A DNA stretch of 64,000 nt, from the NCBI RefSeq assembly GCF_006440675.2, contig NZ_CP083951.1:2823501-2887500 (forward strand), written 5' to 3'. Positions within the stretch are counted from its first letter, which is position 1. The number at the start of each line of letters is the position of its first letter. The stretch is from Mesorhizobium sp. B2-8-5. Lineage in GTDB: Bacteria > Pseudomonadota > Alphaproteobacteria > Rhizobiales > Rhizobiaceae. The translations under genes were made by a program, and so were the position numbers. The notes below the pieces were generated by a model. The model ran no database searches, was not told the DNA's origin, and saw only the letters and a program-made list of their open reading frames with translations. Below are positions 16,785-24,707 of this stretch, in pieces.

Positions 16785-17819
16785 TCAGGCAGCATCGAGT
16801 CCCCGTTCTAGGAAACGATCGAGTTGCTCCATCTCCTGCGGCGTGAGGCTGATGCCGTCGCGTTTCGACTTCTCACGAGCTAGGAACCGCCTCTGCGAAG
16901 GCAGGCGCGCGCCCTGACCGAGGATCGCCTCGAACACCGCTTCTGCTCGGGAGAAAGGACTTCCGGGGCGGCCAGCGGCGAAAGCTTCCGGCGACAGGGC
17001 GATGACCAGTTCGCCATGCTTCGGATAGAGCGTCGTCGTGCCAAGCAGATCGAGGGCCTCGCGGCTCGTCAGGTCGCCGAGCATGGCACCGGCGAGCAGC
17101 TCGATCATGGTGCCGATGGCCGAGCCCTTATGCCCGCCGAAGGAAAGCATCGCGCCGGCAAGCGCCGCTTCGGGGTCGGTCGTCGGCCTGCCGTCCGAAT
17201 CGATCGCCCAGCCTTCCGGCAATTGTTTCCCGGCGCGACGATGGAGCTCGATTTCGCCGCGCGCCGCGACTGAAGTTGCAAAGTCGAAGACATAAGGCGG
17301 ATGACCCTGGCGCGGCCAGCCGAAGGCGAAGGGATTGGTGCCAAGCAAGGGGCTTGAGCCTCCCGTCGGCGCGACCGTCGCGTAGCTTGGACACATGGCG
17401 AGGCCGGCAAGACCGGCTCCGGCCAGTGCCTCGACCTCGACCCAGAGGGACGAAAAATGAACCGCGTTGTTGATCGCCAGCGCCGCGATGCCGGTTGTGC
17501 GCGCGCGCTCGACCAGGACAGGCAGGCCCAGTTCGAAGGCGGGATTGGCGAAGCCGCCTCTCGCGTCCACTTTCACGATTGCCCGAGCGTCCGCCGGCAG
17601 CAATTCAGGCACCGCCTTCGGCTCGGCCTTTCCGGCCTTGACCGTGCGCAGCGCGCCTTCGATGCGATAGATGCCGTGCGACTTGCAGGCGTCGCGCTCT
17701 CCGGCGACGATGGCGCGCGTGATGGCGCCGGCCTGGGCAGGGTTAAGTCCGGCCTTGCTGAAAATCGCCTCGACGCGCTCATGCAGGGCTTCGATGGTGA
17801 GGGCTGTTGTGCTGCTCAT
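16785..17819 (-). CDS. Ldh2/malate-lactate dehydrogenase family oxidoreductase
   Basis: 344 aa. The protein matches the type-2 malate/L-lactate dehydrogenase fold: ERDACKSHGIYRIEG near the N-terminus with the family's catalytic His, HFSSLWVEVEALAGAGLAGL, and the NAD(P)-binding region with TVAPTGGSSPLLGTNPFAFG. Members reduce or oxidise 2-hydroxy acids, delta1-piperidine-2-carboxylate or pyrroline-2-carboxylate. In view of the PxpBC and amino-acid oxidase neighbours a cyclic imino acid is a tempting substrate, but this is inference. I start at ATG 17819 (MSSTTALTIEALHERVEA); the open frame extends further but into the epoxide hydrolase gene. Last gene of the minus operon. Confidence 0.9.
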   Translation of the reverse strand: MSSTTALTIEALHERVEAIFSKAGLNPAQAGAITRAIVAGERDACKSHGIYRIEGALRTVKAGKAEPKAVPELLPADARAIVKVDARGGFANPAFELGLPVLVERARTTGIAALAINNAVHFSSLWVEVEALAGAGLAGLAMCPSYATVAPTGGSSPLLGTNPFAFGWPRQGHPPYVFDFATSVAARGEIELHRRAGKQLPEGWAIDSDGRPTTDPEAALAGAMLSFGGHKGSAIGTMIELLAGAMLGDLTSREALDLLGTTTLYPKHGELVIALSPEAFAAGRPGSPFSRAEAVFEAILGQGARLPSQRRFLAREKSKRDGISLTPQEMEQLDRFLERGLDAA

Positions 17820-17860
17820 TCTGGCCTTCGGGATTTGCCTGCGGAGCATGCGCCCGCAGG

Positions 17861-19033
17861 TCAGGAAAATTGCAGCTCGCTCGCGAAGGCTCTCAGATCC
17901 TGCGCGAGCAGGCCGGGTTGCTCGAAGGCTGCAAAATGCCCGCCGCACGGCATTGTTGTCCACCGGCGCACATTACGAAAAACCCGTTCGACCCAGCTTC
18001 TTGGCGGCATCGGCAATTCCTTCGGAAACAGCGCTACCGCGAGCGGAACCTCGATCTCCGTACCATGCGGGAATGCCAACGGCCAAGCGCGAGTCTCCCA
18101 ATAGAGACGCATGGAGGAGGCAACGGTTCGCGTGAACCAGTAGAGCGAGATGTTGGCGAGGATTTCGTCGCGAGAAAATGCGGCGTTGTCCAGATTGCCG
18201 TCGCAGTCGCTCCAGTCGCGGAACTTTTCGATCATCCATGCCGCCAGTCCCACGGGCGAATCGGTGAGCCCATAGGCAAGGGTCTGGGGGCGGGTTCCCT
18301 GAATGTGGCTGTAGGCGCCGTCAAGATCCGCCCACCGGGCTTTCTCGCCTAGGAAGATGCGTTCTTCGGCGGTGAGGTCGCCGCCGGAACCAGGGTCATG
18401 CGGGGGCGAATACGAGCCGGGAATGAAATTCAGATGCACGCCGGCGAGATTGCCGGGATGCGCGTGCGCCAGGATCGTCGACACGCTGGCGCCGAGGTCA
18501 CCGCCCTGCGCCAGATAGCGCTCATAGCCCAGGCGGCTCATCAGTTCCGCCCAGAGATCGGCGACGGCAAACAGGTTGAGGCCGGCCTTGGTCGGGCGGC
18601 TCGAAAAGCCGTATCCGGGGATCGAAGGGATCACGACGTTGAATGCGTCCTGCTCTCTCCCGCCATTGGCAAGCGGATCGGACAGGAGCGGCAAAAGCCT
18701 GATGAATTCGCAAAAGCTGCCCGGCCAGCCATGAGTGAGAATGATCGCTCTGGCGGTTGGAACTGCGGTGCGGACATGGATGAAATGAATGGTCTGGCCG
18801 CCGATTTCCGTCTGGTAGTGAGGAAGCTTGTTCCAGGCGTCTTCCTGTCTGCGCCAGTCGAAGCCCGAGCTCCAGTGTTCGAGAAGTCGCCGCAACTCCT
18901 CACGCTCGGTTCCCTGGGCCCAGCCGATACCCTCCAGTTGGTCCGGCTCGCGCCAGCTTGCGATGCGTCGCATCAGGTCGTCGATTTCGGCCTGGGCAAT
19001 CCGAATCGTGAAGAGGTGGATATCCATGGACAT
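17861..19033 (-). CDS. Epoxide hydrolase (EHN-type alpha/beta hydrolase)
   Basis: 390 aa. An N-terminal EHN domain (about 5-115) precedes the alpha/beta hydrolase core. ILTHGWPGSFCEFIRLLP has the oxyanion-hole motif HGWPGS; Asp179 in QGGDLGASVS is the nucleophile; the base His is in MPCGGHFAAFEQP near the C-terminus. The family also contains juvenile-hormone and microsomal-like epoxide hydrolases and some haloalkane or ester hydrolases. Cytoplasmic, no signal peptide. It follows pxpC by 69 bp on the same strand. An epoxide intermediate has no obvious place beside 5-oxoprolinase subunits, so the true substrate may be an ester or lactone. Confidence 0.92.
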   Translation of the reverse strand: MSMDIHLFTIRIAQAEIDDLMRRIASWREPDQLEGIGWAQGTEREELRRLLEHWSSGFDWRRQEDAWNKLPHYQTEIGGQTIHFIHVRTAVPTARAIILTHGWPGSFCEFIRLLPLLSDPLANGGREQDAFNVVIPSIPGYGFSSRPTKAGLNLFAVADLWAELMSRLGYERYLAQGGDLGASVSTILAHAHPGNLAGVHLNFIPGSYSPPHDPGSGGDLTAEERIFLGEKARWADLDGAYSHIQGTRPQTLAYGLTDSPVGLAAWMIEKFRDWSDCDGNLDNAAFSRDEILANISLYWFTRTVASSMRLYWETRAWPLAFPHGTEIEVPLAVALFPKELPMPPRSWVERVFRNVRRWTTMPCGGHFAAFEQPGLLAQDLRAFASELQFS

Positions 19034-19102
19034 GTTCGCTCGGCGCTATGGGTTTGAAGCGAAAATCGCTGTCGTTGCGGCTTTTTTGGTTGCAACCGGC
19101 CG

Positions 19103-20083
19103 TCACGCCGGTCGAGGGCAGCCCGGCCTGATGTTTCGCGCGCCCGCAAGCGCGTCAAGCTGCTGCCTGGCAATACGCAGTGCTTGGGTCGCCGCTTCGA
19201 TCGATACTGGCACAAAACGCAAGCGCGCGCCGACCGGCGCTTGCGCGAGCCGCCAGAGATCAGCTTCGATCACGGTTGCGATCTTCGGGTAGCCGCCGCA
19301 TGTGTTGGCATCGGCCAGCTGGACGATCGGCTGGCCGGATGGCGGCACTTGAACGGTGCCCGGCACGATGCCATGCGAAAGCAATTCCAGGGGTGAGGTT
19401 AGCGAGAGCGTTTCTCCGGACAAGCGATAGCCCATGCGGTTGGCTTCGCTGGTGATCTTCCATTCGCTGCTGGTGAAGGCCGCCTGCGCCTGCGCCGTGA
19501 AAGCGTCGAACTCGGCGGCGGGAAGCACCCTCAATTCGATCGCAGAGTCGGTAGCGTTGCCGGTGATTTGCCGCTCCTCCAGTGCCACGCCAACGCCTGC
19601 CGAGGGAAGCGGGCACACCGCGCTGTTGAGCTGGAGCTGGTCGCCGCGCGCAAGGCCGCGCCCGGCAAGCCCGCCGAAACCGCCTTTCACATCCGTCGCG
19701 CGCGAGCCCATGACGGATGGCAGGTCGAGCCCGCCGGCGAAGGCGATATAAGAACGCGCGCCTGCGCGAGGCACTTCCACCAGAAGCGTCTCGCCCGCGC
19801 GGATAGTGGTTGCCCACCAGGGCGGATACCGCCGATCATCGATACGGATCGGGCAGTCGGCTCCGGTGATGGCCAACGCGGTGTCGACATGTGCCTTGAG
19901 CCGGAACGGATAGAGCGCGATCTCCAGCCCCGCGGCCGATCGGTCGTTGCCCAGCATGAAATTGGCGATCGTCAGCGCTTGGCTGTCCATGGCGCCGCCA
20001 TGGCTGATCCCGAGCGCCAGATAGCCTGGGCGGCCGAGGTCCTGGACAGTGTTCGGAAGACCGGTGGACAGGATTTCGATCAT
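19103..20083 (-). CDS. pxpC: 5-oxoprolinase subunit PxpC (biotin-dependent carboxyltransferase family, KipA-like)
   Basis: 326 aa. TVQDLGRPGYLALGISHGGA is the family signature near the N-terminus, followed by MDSQALTIANFMLGN. Also present: YIAFAGGLDLPSVMGSRATD and PSGQPIVQLADANTCGGYPK. PxpB and PxpC together resemble the C-terminal part of urea carboxylase and allophanate hydrolase, which act in ATP- and biotin-linked chemistry. The ATG overlaps the pxpB stop (ATGA), so the two are coupled. It is expected to form a complex with PxpB and PxpA, perhaps with the biotin carboxylase of 14173-15540. Confidence 0.92.
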   Translation of the reverse strand: MIEILSTGLPNTVQDLGRPGYLALGISHGGAMDSQALTIANFMLGNDRSAAGLEIALYPFRLKAHVDTALAITGADCPIRIDDRRYPPWWATTIRAGETLLVEVPRAGARSYIAFAGGLDLPSVMGSRATDVKGGFGGLAGRGLARGDQLQLNSAVCPLPSAGVGVALEERQITGNATDSAIELRVLPAAEFDAFTAQAQAAFTSSEWKITSEANRMGYRLSGETLSLTSPLELLSHGIVPGTVQVPPSGQPIVQLADANTCGGYPKIATVIEADLWRLAQAPVGARLRFVPVSIEAATQALRIARQQLDALAGARNIRPGCPRPA

Positions 20084-20745
20084 TGCTCGATGCCCGCAAT
20101 CTCGAATTGGACCTTGTCTCCAGGCCTCAGCAGCACCGGCGATTGCGCCTGAATATCGAAGAGCCTCACGTCGGTGTGGCCGATAATGTGCCACCCCGAC
20201 GGCGCGGTCATCGGCATGATGCCTGCCTGCGCGCCGCCGATGATGACGGCACCTTCGGCCACTTTCAGGCGGGGGTTCTTGCGCCGTGGCCAGCTGAGCC
20301 GCGGGTCGAGACCGGACAAATAAGGAAAGCCCGGCATGGCCCCGATAGCGGCCACGGAATAGGTCGCGGCCGCATGACGATTGACTGTCTCTTCCAGCGA
20401 CAACGCGCAATGCGCGGCCCAGCTAGCGAGGTCTTCGCCGCGCGAGCCGCCGTAATGCACGGGAATCCTGTGCAAGCTGCCGGCGGCCGCTTGTGGATCG
20501 GTGCCGGCCCAAAGTGATTGCAGTTGCTCGCCGAGACTCGATGCATCCGTGACGAGCGGGTCGAACAGCACCAGCAGGTTGTTCATGCCGGGGATCGTCT
20601 CGCGCACGCCGTCGAGGCCTCGTGCAGCTTCCGCCACGGCCCAAACCAACTCTTGAATGGCGTCGTCGAACCTTGCCTGCGCGCCATCGAGGAGCAGCGC
20701 GCCTGATCCCGCAAGGCTGATGCGCGGCGCTGGCCCAATGGTCAT
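20080..20745 (-). CDS. pxpB: 5-oxoprolinase subunit PxpB (KipI family)
   Basis: 221 aa. GAMPGFPYLSGLDPRLSWPR with the following RRKNPR and the PSGWHIIGHT stretch are diagnostic for KipI/PxpB. An N-terminal domain with ETIPGMNNLLVLFDP precedes them (about residues 45-65). In Bacillus KipI also inhibits the sporulation kinase KinA, which is not relevant here; with PxpC adjacent the 5-oxoprolinase or related lactam hydrolase role is likely. It starts 6 bp after the SDR stop. The operon promoter lies beyond the SDR and carries a perfect GGATA-N3-TATCC site. Confidence 0.92.
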   Translation of the reverse strand: MTIGPAPRISLAGSGALLLDGAQARFDDAIQELVWAVAEAARGLDGVRETIPGMNNLLVLFDPLVTDASSLGEQLQSLWAGTDPQAAAGSLHRIPVHYGGSRGEDLASWAAHCALSLEETVNRHAAATYSVAAIGAMPGFPYLSGLDPRLSWPRRKNPRLKVAEGAVIIGGAQAGIMPMTAPSGWHIIGHTDVRLFDIQAQSPVLLRPGDKVQFEIAGIEQ

Positions 20746-20751
20746 GAACGG

Positions 20752-21528
20752 TCAGTCCTTCACCGGCACGGTGTAGTTCAGGATCAGGCGGCCGCCATCT
20801 GGATAAATAGTCTGGCCCACGATGTAGGAGGCATCGTCGCTGGCCAGGAACGAAGCAACGCTGGCGATCTCCGACGGCTCGCCGCAGCGCCCGCTCGGCG
20901 TTCGCGACAGGATGGTCTGCCGCTGCGCCTCGCTGGCCATGACCGAGCTCCTGACCATGTCGGTCATGATCGTTCCCGGTCCGATGGCGTTGACGCGGAT
21001 GTTGTGCGGGATGAGCCCGACCGCCATCACCGCCGTCAGCTGCTTGATGCCGCCCTTTGACACCGCGTAGGCGACGGAATTGGGAATGGCCAGGATGGCA
21101 TTGATCGACGACATGTTGATGATCGAGCCGCCGCGCCTTTGAGCGATCATGGCTCGTGCCGCCGCCTGACCGAGAAGGAACGGCGCCTTGAGATTGACGC
21201 GCTGAACCCAATCGAAGGCTTCCTCGGGGAAGTCGACGAAATCATCGAGGTGGATCACACCGGCATTGTTGATCAAGACGTCGACTCCGCCAAAGGCGTC
21301 GGTAGCCTCGGCGATGACGCCGGCCGCCATGTCCGCCGTGCACGCGGAAAGATCCGCTTCGAGCCAGACGGCGCGCTCGCCGAGACGTTGCGCATGCTCG
21401 CGGCCGCGGTCGGCCTTCACATCCACGAGCACGACATTGGCGCCGTCGGCATGAAAGCGCTCGGCGCAGGCGAGGCCCAGGCCTTGCGCCGCCCCTGTGA
21501 TGATCACGACTTTGCCCGCATGCTTCAC
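20752..21528 (-). CDS. SDR family oxidoreductase (FabG-like), paralog of 9083-9862
   Basis: 258 aa. TGAAQGLG cofactor loop near residue 12, NNAG, and a Ser-Tyr-Lys triad in NMSSINA and YAVSKGG. The C-terminus GGRLILNYTVPVKD is nearly that of the SDR at 9083-9862. I start at GTG 21528, behind AAGGAA with the right spacing; the frame could extend to a TTG at 21570, but that would run into the operator. First gene of the operon SDR-pxpB-pxpC-epoxide hydrolase-Ldh2. It probably reduces a keto or oxidises a hydroxy intermediate of the same pathway. Confidence 0.92.
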   Translation of the reverse strand: MKHAGKVVIITGAAQGLGLACAERFHADGANVVLVDVKADRGREHAQRLGERAVWLEADLSACTADMAAGVIAEATDAFGGVDVLINNAGVIHLDDFVDFPEEAFDWVQRVNLKAPFLLGQAAARAMIAQRRGGSIINMSSINAILAIPNSVAYAVSKGGIKQLTAVMAVGLIPHNIRVNAIGPGTIMTDMVRSSVMASEAQRQTILSRTPSGRCGEPSEIASVASFLASDDASYIVGQTIYPDGGRLILNYTVPVKD

Positions 21529-21555
21529 AGCCGATTCCTTTTTTGATGCCAATGA

Positions 21556-21571
21556 GGATATGTTATCCAAT
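21556..21571. promoter_or_regulatory. Operator candidate GGATA-N3-TATCC (copy 2, perfect palindrome)
   Basis: GGATA-TGT-TATCC (21556-21568) is a perfect inverted repeat, followed by AAT (so GTTATCCAAT, 21562-21571). It is 27 bp before the GTG start of the SDR-pxpBC operon, a place where a bound repressor would block transcription. It shares the core with the sites at 12445-12460 and 21703-21718. Confidence 0.6.
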
Positions 21572-21702
21572 CTATCGCCAGGCGCGAGCTAATGGCAAGC
21601 CCGGTGCGGCAGGTCGAAAGCGGCTTCCAGCGCGGAATTGCAGGGGAATCGGCTTTTTCGGACAGCCTAAGCAAGCCGGTTGACTTTGCTCTCCAAATGA
21701 TG

Positions 21703-21718
21703 ATTGGATAATATATTC
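21703..21718. promoter_or_regulatory. Operator candidate GGATA-N3-TATCC (copy 3, near-palindrome)
   Basis: ATTGGATAAT (21703-21712) is the exact reverse complement of ATTATCCAAT at 12451-12460; the palindrome reads GGATA-ATA-TATTC (21706-21718). It ends 17 bp before the ATG of the RraA-like gene, which heads the Liv-type transporter group. Two sites thus lie about 140 bp apart in the divergent region between the SDR and RraA genes. Confidence 0.55.
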
Positions 21719-21735
21719 ACAATTGGAGGACGAAA

Positions 21736-22371
21736 ATGACAGGCGGGCAGCGGGAAGGTGAACTGGTCGACGCGTTCCGCGTCTTTGCCACGCCGTTGAT
21801 CAGCGACAATCTCGCCCGGGTGCCCGGCGCCGTCGGGTTGCGACCGTTCCACAAGATCAGCGGCATCATGGTTGGGCGGGCGCTGACAGTGAGGACGCGC
21901 CCCGGCGATAACCAGTTCATCCACCGCGCGCTCGACCTGGTACAGCCGGGCGATGTCATTGTCGTCGATGGCGGCGGTTACGAAGGACGGGCACTCGTCG
22001 GCGAGATCATGACAAGCCTCGCTGCCTCACGCGGCGCCGCCGGCATCGTCATCGACGGAGCCATCCGCGATGCCGGCGCCATCGGCCGCAATCCATTTCC
22101 CTGCTTCGCGCGATCGGCCATCCACCTCGGCCCCTACAAGGACGGTCCCGGGGCGATCAATGTTCCGGTCTCGGTGGGCGGAATGGTCGTCGGTCCCGGC
22201 GACATCGTCGTGGGCGACGAGGACGGCGTCGTGGCGTTTCCGCTCGAGGGCGCCACGGCCTTGCTGGCAGCCGTCAAGGCGCAGGAAGCGCGCGAAGCCG
22301 GCATCATGCAGAGCATCAAGGAGAACCGCTACCAGGGTGCCTATGCCCAGGCTCCGGCCAGCAGCCATTGA
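21736..22371 (+). CDS. RraA family protein (HMG aldolase / oxaloacetate decarboxylase-like)
   Basis: 211 aa. GRALTVRTRPGDNQFIHRAL, then GGYEGRALVGEIMTSLAASR and GIVIDGAIRDAG carry the RraA/dimethylmenaquinone-methyltransferase fold, with the conserved Arg-Asp of DGAIRD that binds the metal/oxoacid. Catalytic relatives are 4-hydroxy-4-methyl-2-oxoglutarate aldolases with oxaloacetate decarboxylase activity; a RraA RNase-E inhibitor role is less likely in this context. Start at ATG 21736 behind GGAGGACGAAA. It stands behind operator copy 3 and 179 bp before the binding-protein gene. Confidence 0.9.
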   Translation: MTGGQREGELVDAFRVFATPLISDNLARVPGAVGLRPFHKISGIMVGRALTVRTRPGDNQFIHRALDLVQPGDVIVVDGGGYEGRALVGEIMTSLAASRGAAGIVIDGAIRDAGAIGRNPFPCFARSAIHLGPYKDGPGAINVPVSVGGMVVGPGDIVVGDEDGVVAFPLEGATALLAAVKAQEAREAGIMQSIKENRYQGAYAQAPASSH

Positions 22372-22550
22372 GTTGCAGAGCCTGACGCCAGGGCCTCGAT
22401 CGCAGGCCGGCTGGCGATTGCAAACATTGCCGCTCCGCCTCTGAAGGAGGAGCGCAATCTGGCTGATCCGCGCAGAGCGGCTCGGCGACAATCAAGCAGA
22501 ATGCATTCCGGGCCACGACCCGGATGCGCCAACAGGGGAAAATGGAGAGA

Positions 22551-23663
22551 ATGATGGTTGTTTCCTTCAAGAGGCTTGCCTGCGCCACCGCCCTTGCCGG
22601 GCTGGCCATGACCGCCGCCGCCGCCGCCGCCGACATCAAGATCGGCATCGTCGCGCCGATGACAGGCCAGTTGGCCAGCGAAGGGCAGGACATGGAAAAC
22701 GCGGTGAAGATGGCGATCGATGCCGCCAATGCCAAGGGCGGCATCAACGGCGACAAGATCACCACAACCACTGCCGACGACGCCTGCGATCCGCAGCAGG
22801 CGGTAACCGCCGGCAGCAAGCTGATATCGGAAGGCGTGACGGCAATCGTCGGCGGCTACTGCTCGGGCGCCGTGTTGCCGACGTTGAAGATCTACGGCGA
22901 TGCCGGCGTTCCGTTCGTCATCATCGGCGCGAATTCGACCAAGCTGGTCGCCGCCAACCAGGGCAACGCCTTCCTCGCCAACTCGACCGGCGACATGCAG
23001 GCGACCACCGCCGTCGAACTCTTCAAGAAGAACGGCTACAAGAAGATCGCCGTCATCGACGAAGGCGACGCCTATTCCTCCGACCTGGCAAAGCTCACCG
23101 CCGAAGCCTTCAAGAACGCGGGTGGCGAGATCGCCGCCAAGGAAACCACCACCGCCGGCGAGCAGGACTATTCGGCGGTCGTCACCAAGGTCAAATCAAG
23201 CGGCGCGGATGCCGTCTTCTGGACCGCCTATCATGCCGGCGGCGCGCTTCTCACCAAGCAGCTTCGGCAGGCAGGCTTCCAGGGCGGCATCGTTCTCGGC
23301 GACGGCAACAATTCGCCGGAATATCTGGAGATCGCCGGCTCGGCCGGCGAGGGCGTGTTTCTGCTGTCCCCGCCAACCGTCGATCTCCTCTCCGGCGCTG
23401 CCGATTTCAAGGCCAAGTACAAGGAGACCTATGGCCGCGACGCCGGCGCCTACGCGGCCCTTTCCCATGATGTCGGCGACCTGATCGTAGACGCCATCGC
23501 ACGAGCAAAATCTGCCGACCAGAAGGCAATCATCGAGGCGCTGAAAGCAAGCGACTTCAAGGGTCTGGCCGGCGAAATCAAGTTCACCGACAAGAACACC
23601 CTGCAGACGTCGAATTTCCGCCCGGTCGTCGCCAAGGGCAGCAAGTGGGTCGCCGCCGAGTAA
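22551..23663 (+). CDS. Branched-chain amino acid-type ABC transporter, substrate-binding protein
   Basis: 370 aa periplasmic protein. The N-terminal signal peptide (KRLACATALAGLAMTAAAAA, cleavage probably before ADIKIGIV) leads to a type I periplasmic binding fold: IGIVAPMTGQLASEGQDMEN and VGGYCSGAVLPTLKIYGDAG are the LivJ/K-like hinge and ligand segments. The ligand is likely an amino acid or related compound. Several in-frame ATGs lie close together (22542, 22551, 22554); I use 22551, about 10 bases after AGGGG. First gene of a complete liv-type set followed by two permeases and two ATPases. A stem-loop follows it. Confidence 0.95.
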   Translation: MMVVSFKRLACATALAGLAMTAAAAAADIKIGIVAPMTGQLASEGQDMENAVKMAIDAANAKGGINGDKITTTTADDACDPQQAVTAGSKLISEGVTAIVGGYCSGAVLPTLKIYGDAGVPFVIIGANSTKLVAANQGNAFLANSTGDMQATTAVELFKKNGYKKIAVIDEGDAYSSDLAKLTAEAFKNAGGEIAAKETTTAGEQDYSAVVTKVKSSGADAVFWTAYHAGGALLTKQLRQAGFQGGIVLGDGNNSPEYLEIAGSAGEGVFLLSPPTVDLLSGAADFKAKYKETYGRDAGAYAALSHDVGDLIVDAIARAKSADQKAIIEALKASDFKGLAGEIKFTDKNTLQTSNFRPVVAKGSKWVAAE

Positions 23664-23678
23664 CCGACGAAACATGCT

Positions 23679-23714
23679 GATGCCGGGGCGGCCTTTTTTG
23701 CCAGCCTCGGCATC
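23679..23714 (+). terminator. Stem-loop after the binding-protein gene, probable attenuator or mRNA stabiliser
   Basis: GATGCCG (23679-23685) pairs with CGGCATC (23708-23714), and the inner GGCGGC/GCC region adds further pairing, with a TTTTTT run in the loop. Such hairpins between a binding-protein gene and its permeases usually lower downstream expression relative to the binding protein. The function is inferred. Confidence 0.5.
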
Positions 23715-23795
23715 ATTCCTGTTTTTGCGGCTATGTGGCGGGCGATCGATGCTTCGCCAAGGCTCGATTTCTTCAATCCCAGCACCGGAGCATCA

Positions 23796-24707
23796 ATGAC
23801 GCTCGACCTAGTCATTCAGCAACTGGTGAACGGCCTGATTGTCGGCTCGTTCTACGCCCTGATCGCGCTCGGCTACAGCATGGTCTTCGGCGTCATCAAG
23901 CTCCTGAATTTCGCCCATGGCGATATCTATATGAGCGGCGCCTTCGTCGGCCTCATCGTGTTTTCCTTCGTCGGCGTGTGGGTCGGCAATGGCTGGGCGG
24001 GCGTCGTCTGCGCCTTGCTGGTTTCGATGCTGGCCGTAGGGTTGCTCGGCGTCGTCATCGAGCGCTTCGCCTACCGGCCGATGCGCAACGCGCCGCGCCT
24101 GTCGATCCTGATCACCGCGCTCGGCGCCTCGATGGTGCTGAATGGCACCGCGCTTGCGCTGACCGGCGGGCGGCATTTCGCATTCAGCACCGACCTCGGT
24201 TTTGCGGGCCTGGACGTTTCGGCTGTGCACATCACCTACACACAGATCGTGCTTGTCGCCGCCTCGATCCTGCTGATGGCTGGCATGCAGGCCTTTGTCT
24301 CGCGCACCATGTACGGCAAGGCGATGCGCGCCGTGTCGATCGACATGGGGGCCAGCCGCCTGATGGGCATCGATGTCGATCGGGTGATCGCGCTGACCTT
24401 CTTCATGGGATCGGCACTCGCGGCTGGCGGCGGCGTCATGGCGGGCGCCTACTATGGCAGCGTCCATTTCTTCATGGGCTTCATCATGGGGCTCAAAGCG
24501 TTCACCGCGGCCGTCATCGGCGGCATCGGCAGTGTGCCGGGCGCCATGCTTGGCGGCTTGCTGCTCGGCCTTCTCGAGGCCTACGGGTCATCCTTGCCCT
24601 TCGTCGGATCGGAATGGCGCGACGTCTTCGTGTTCGGCGCGCTGATCCTGTTCCTGGTCTTCAAGCCGACGGGCCTGCTCGGACGCTCGGTTGTGGAGCG
24701 GGTGTGA
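23796..24707 (+). CDS. Branched-chain amino acid-type ABC transporter, permease (LivH type)
   Basis: 303 aa inner-membrane protein with about eight hydrophobic segments. QQLVNGLIVGSFYALIALGY at the N-terminus and LNFAHGDIYMSGAFVG are typical of LivH; the cytoplasmic coupling loop is around SRLMGIDVDRVIALTF. I start at ATG 23796 (CCGGAG upstream); the open frame extends 5' but into the intergenic stem-loop region. Its stop overlaps the LivM-type start (TGATG). Confidence 0.95.
   Translation: MTLDLVIQQLVNGLIVGSFYALIALGYSMVFGVIKLLNFAHGDIYMSGAFVGLIVFSFVGVWVGNGWAGVVCALLVSMLAVGLLGVVIERFAYRPMRNAPRLSILITALGASMVLNGTALALTGGRHFAFSTDLGFAGLDVSAVHITYTQIVLVAASILLMAGMQAFVSRTMYGKAMRAVSIDMGASRLMGIDVDRVIALTFFMGSALAAGGGVMAGAYYGSVHFFMGFIMGLKAFTAAVIGGIGSVPGAMLGGLLLGLLEAYGSSLPFVGSEWRDVFVFGALILFLVFKPTGLLGRSVVERV

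Noticed and set aside
22503..22527. GC-rich inverted repeat (GCATTCCGGG/CCCGGATGC) before the Liv-type binding protein
   Set aside because: One arm has a mismatch and there is no T run; it lies in the leader of the gene and could be chance at this GC content.
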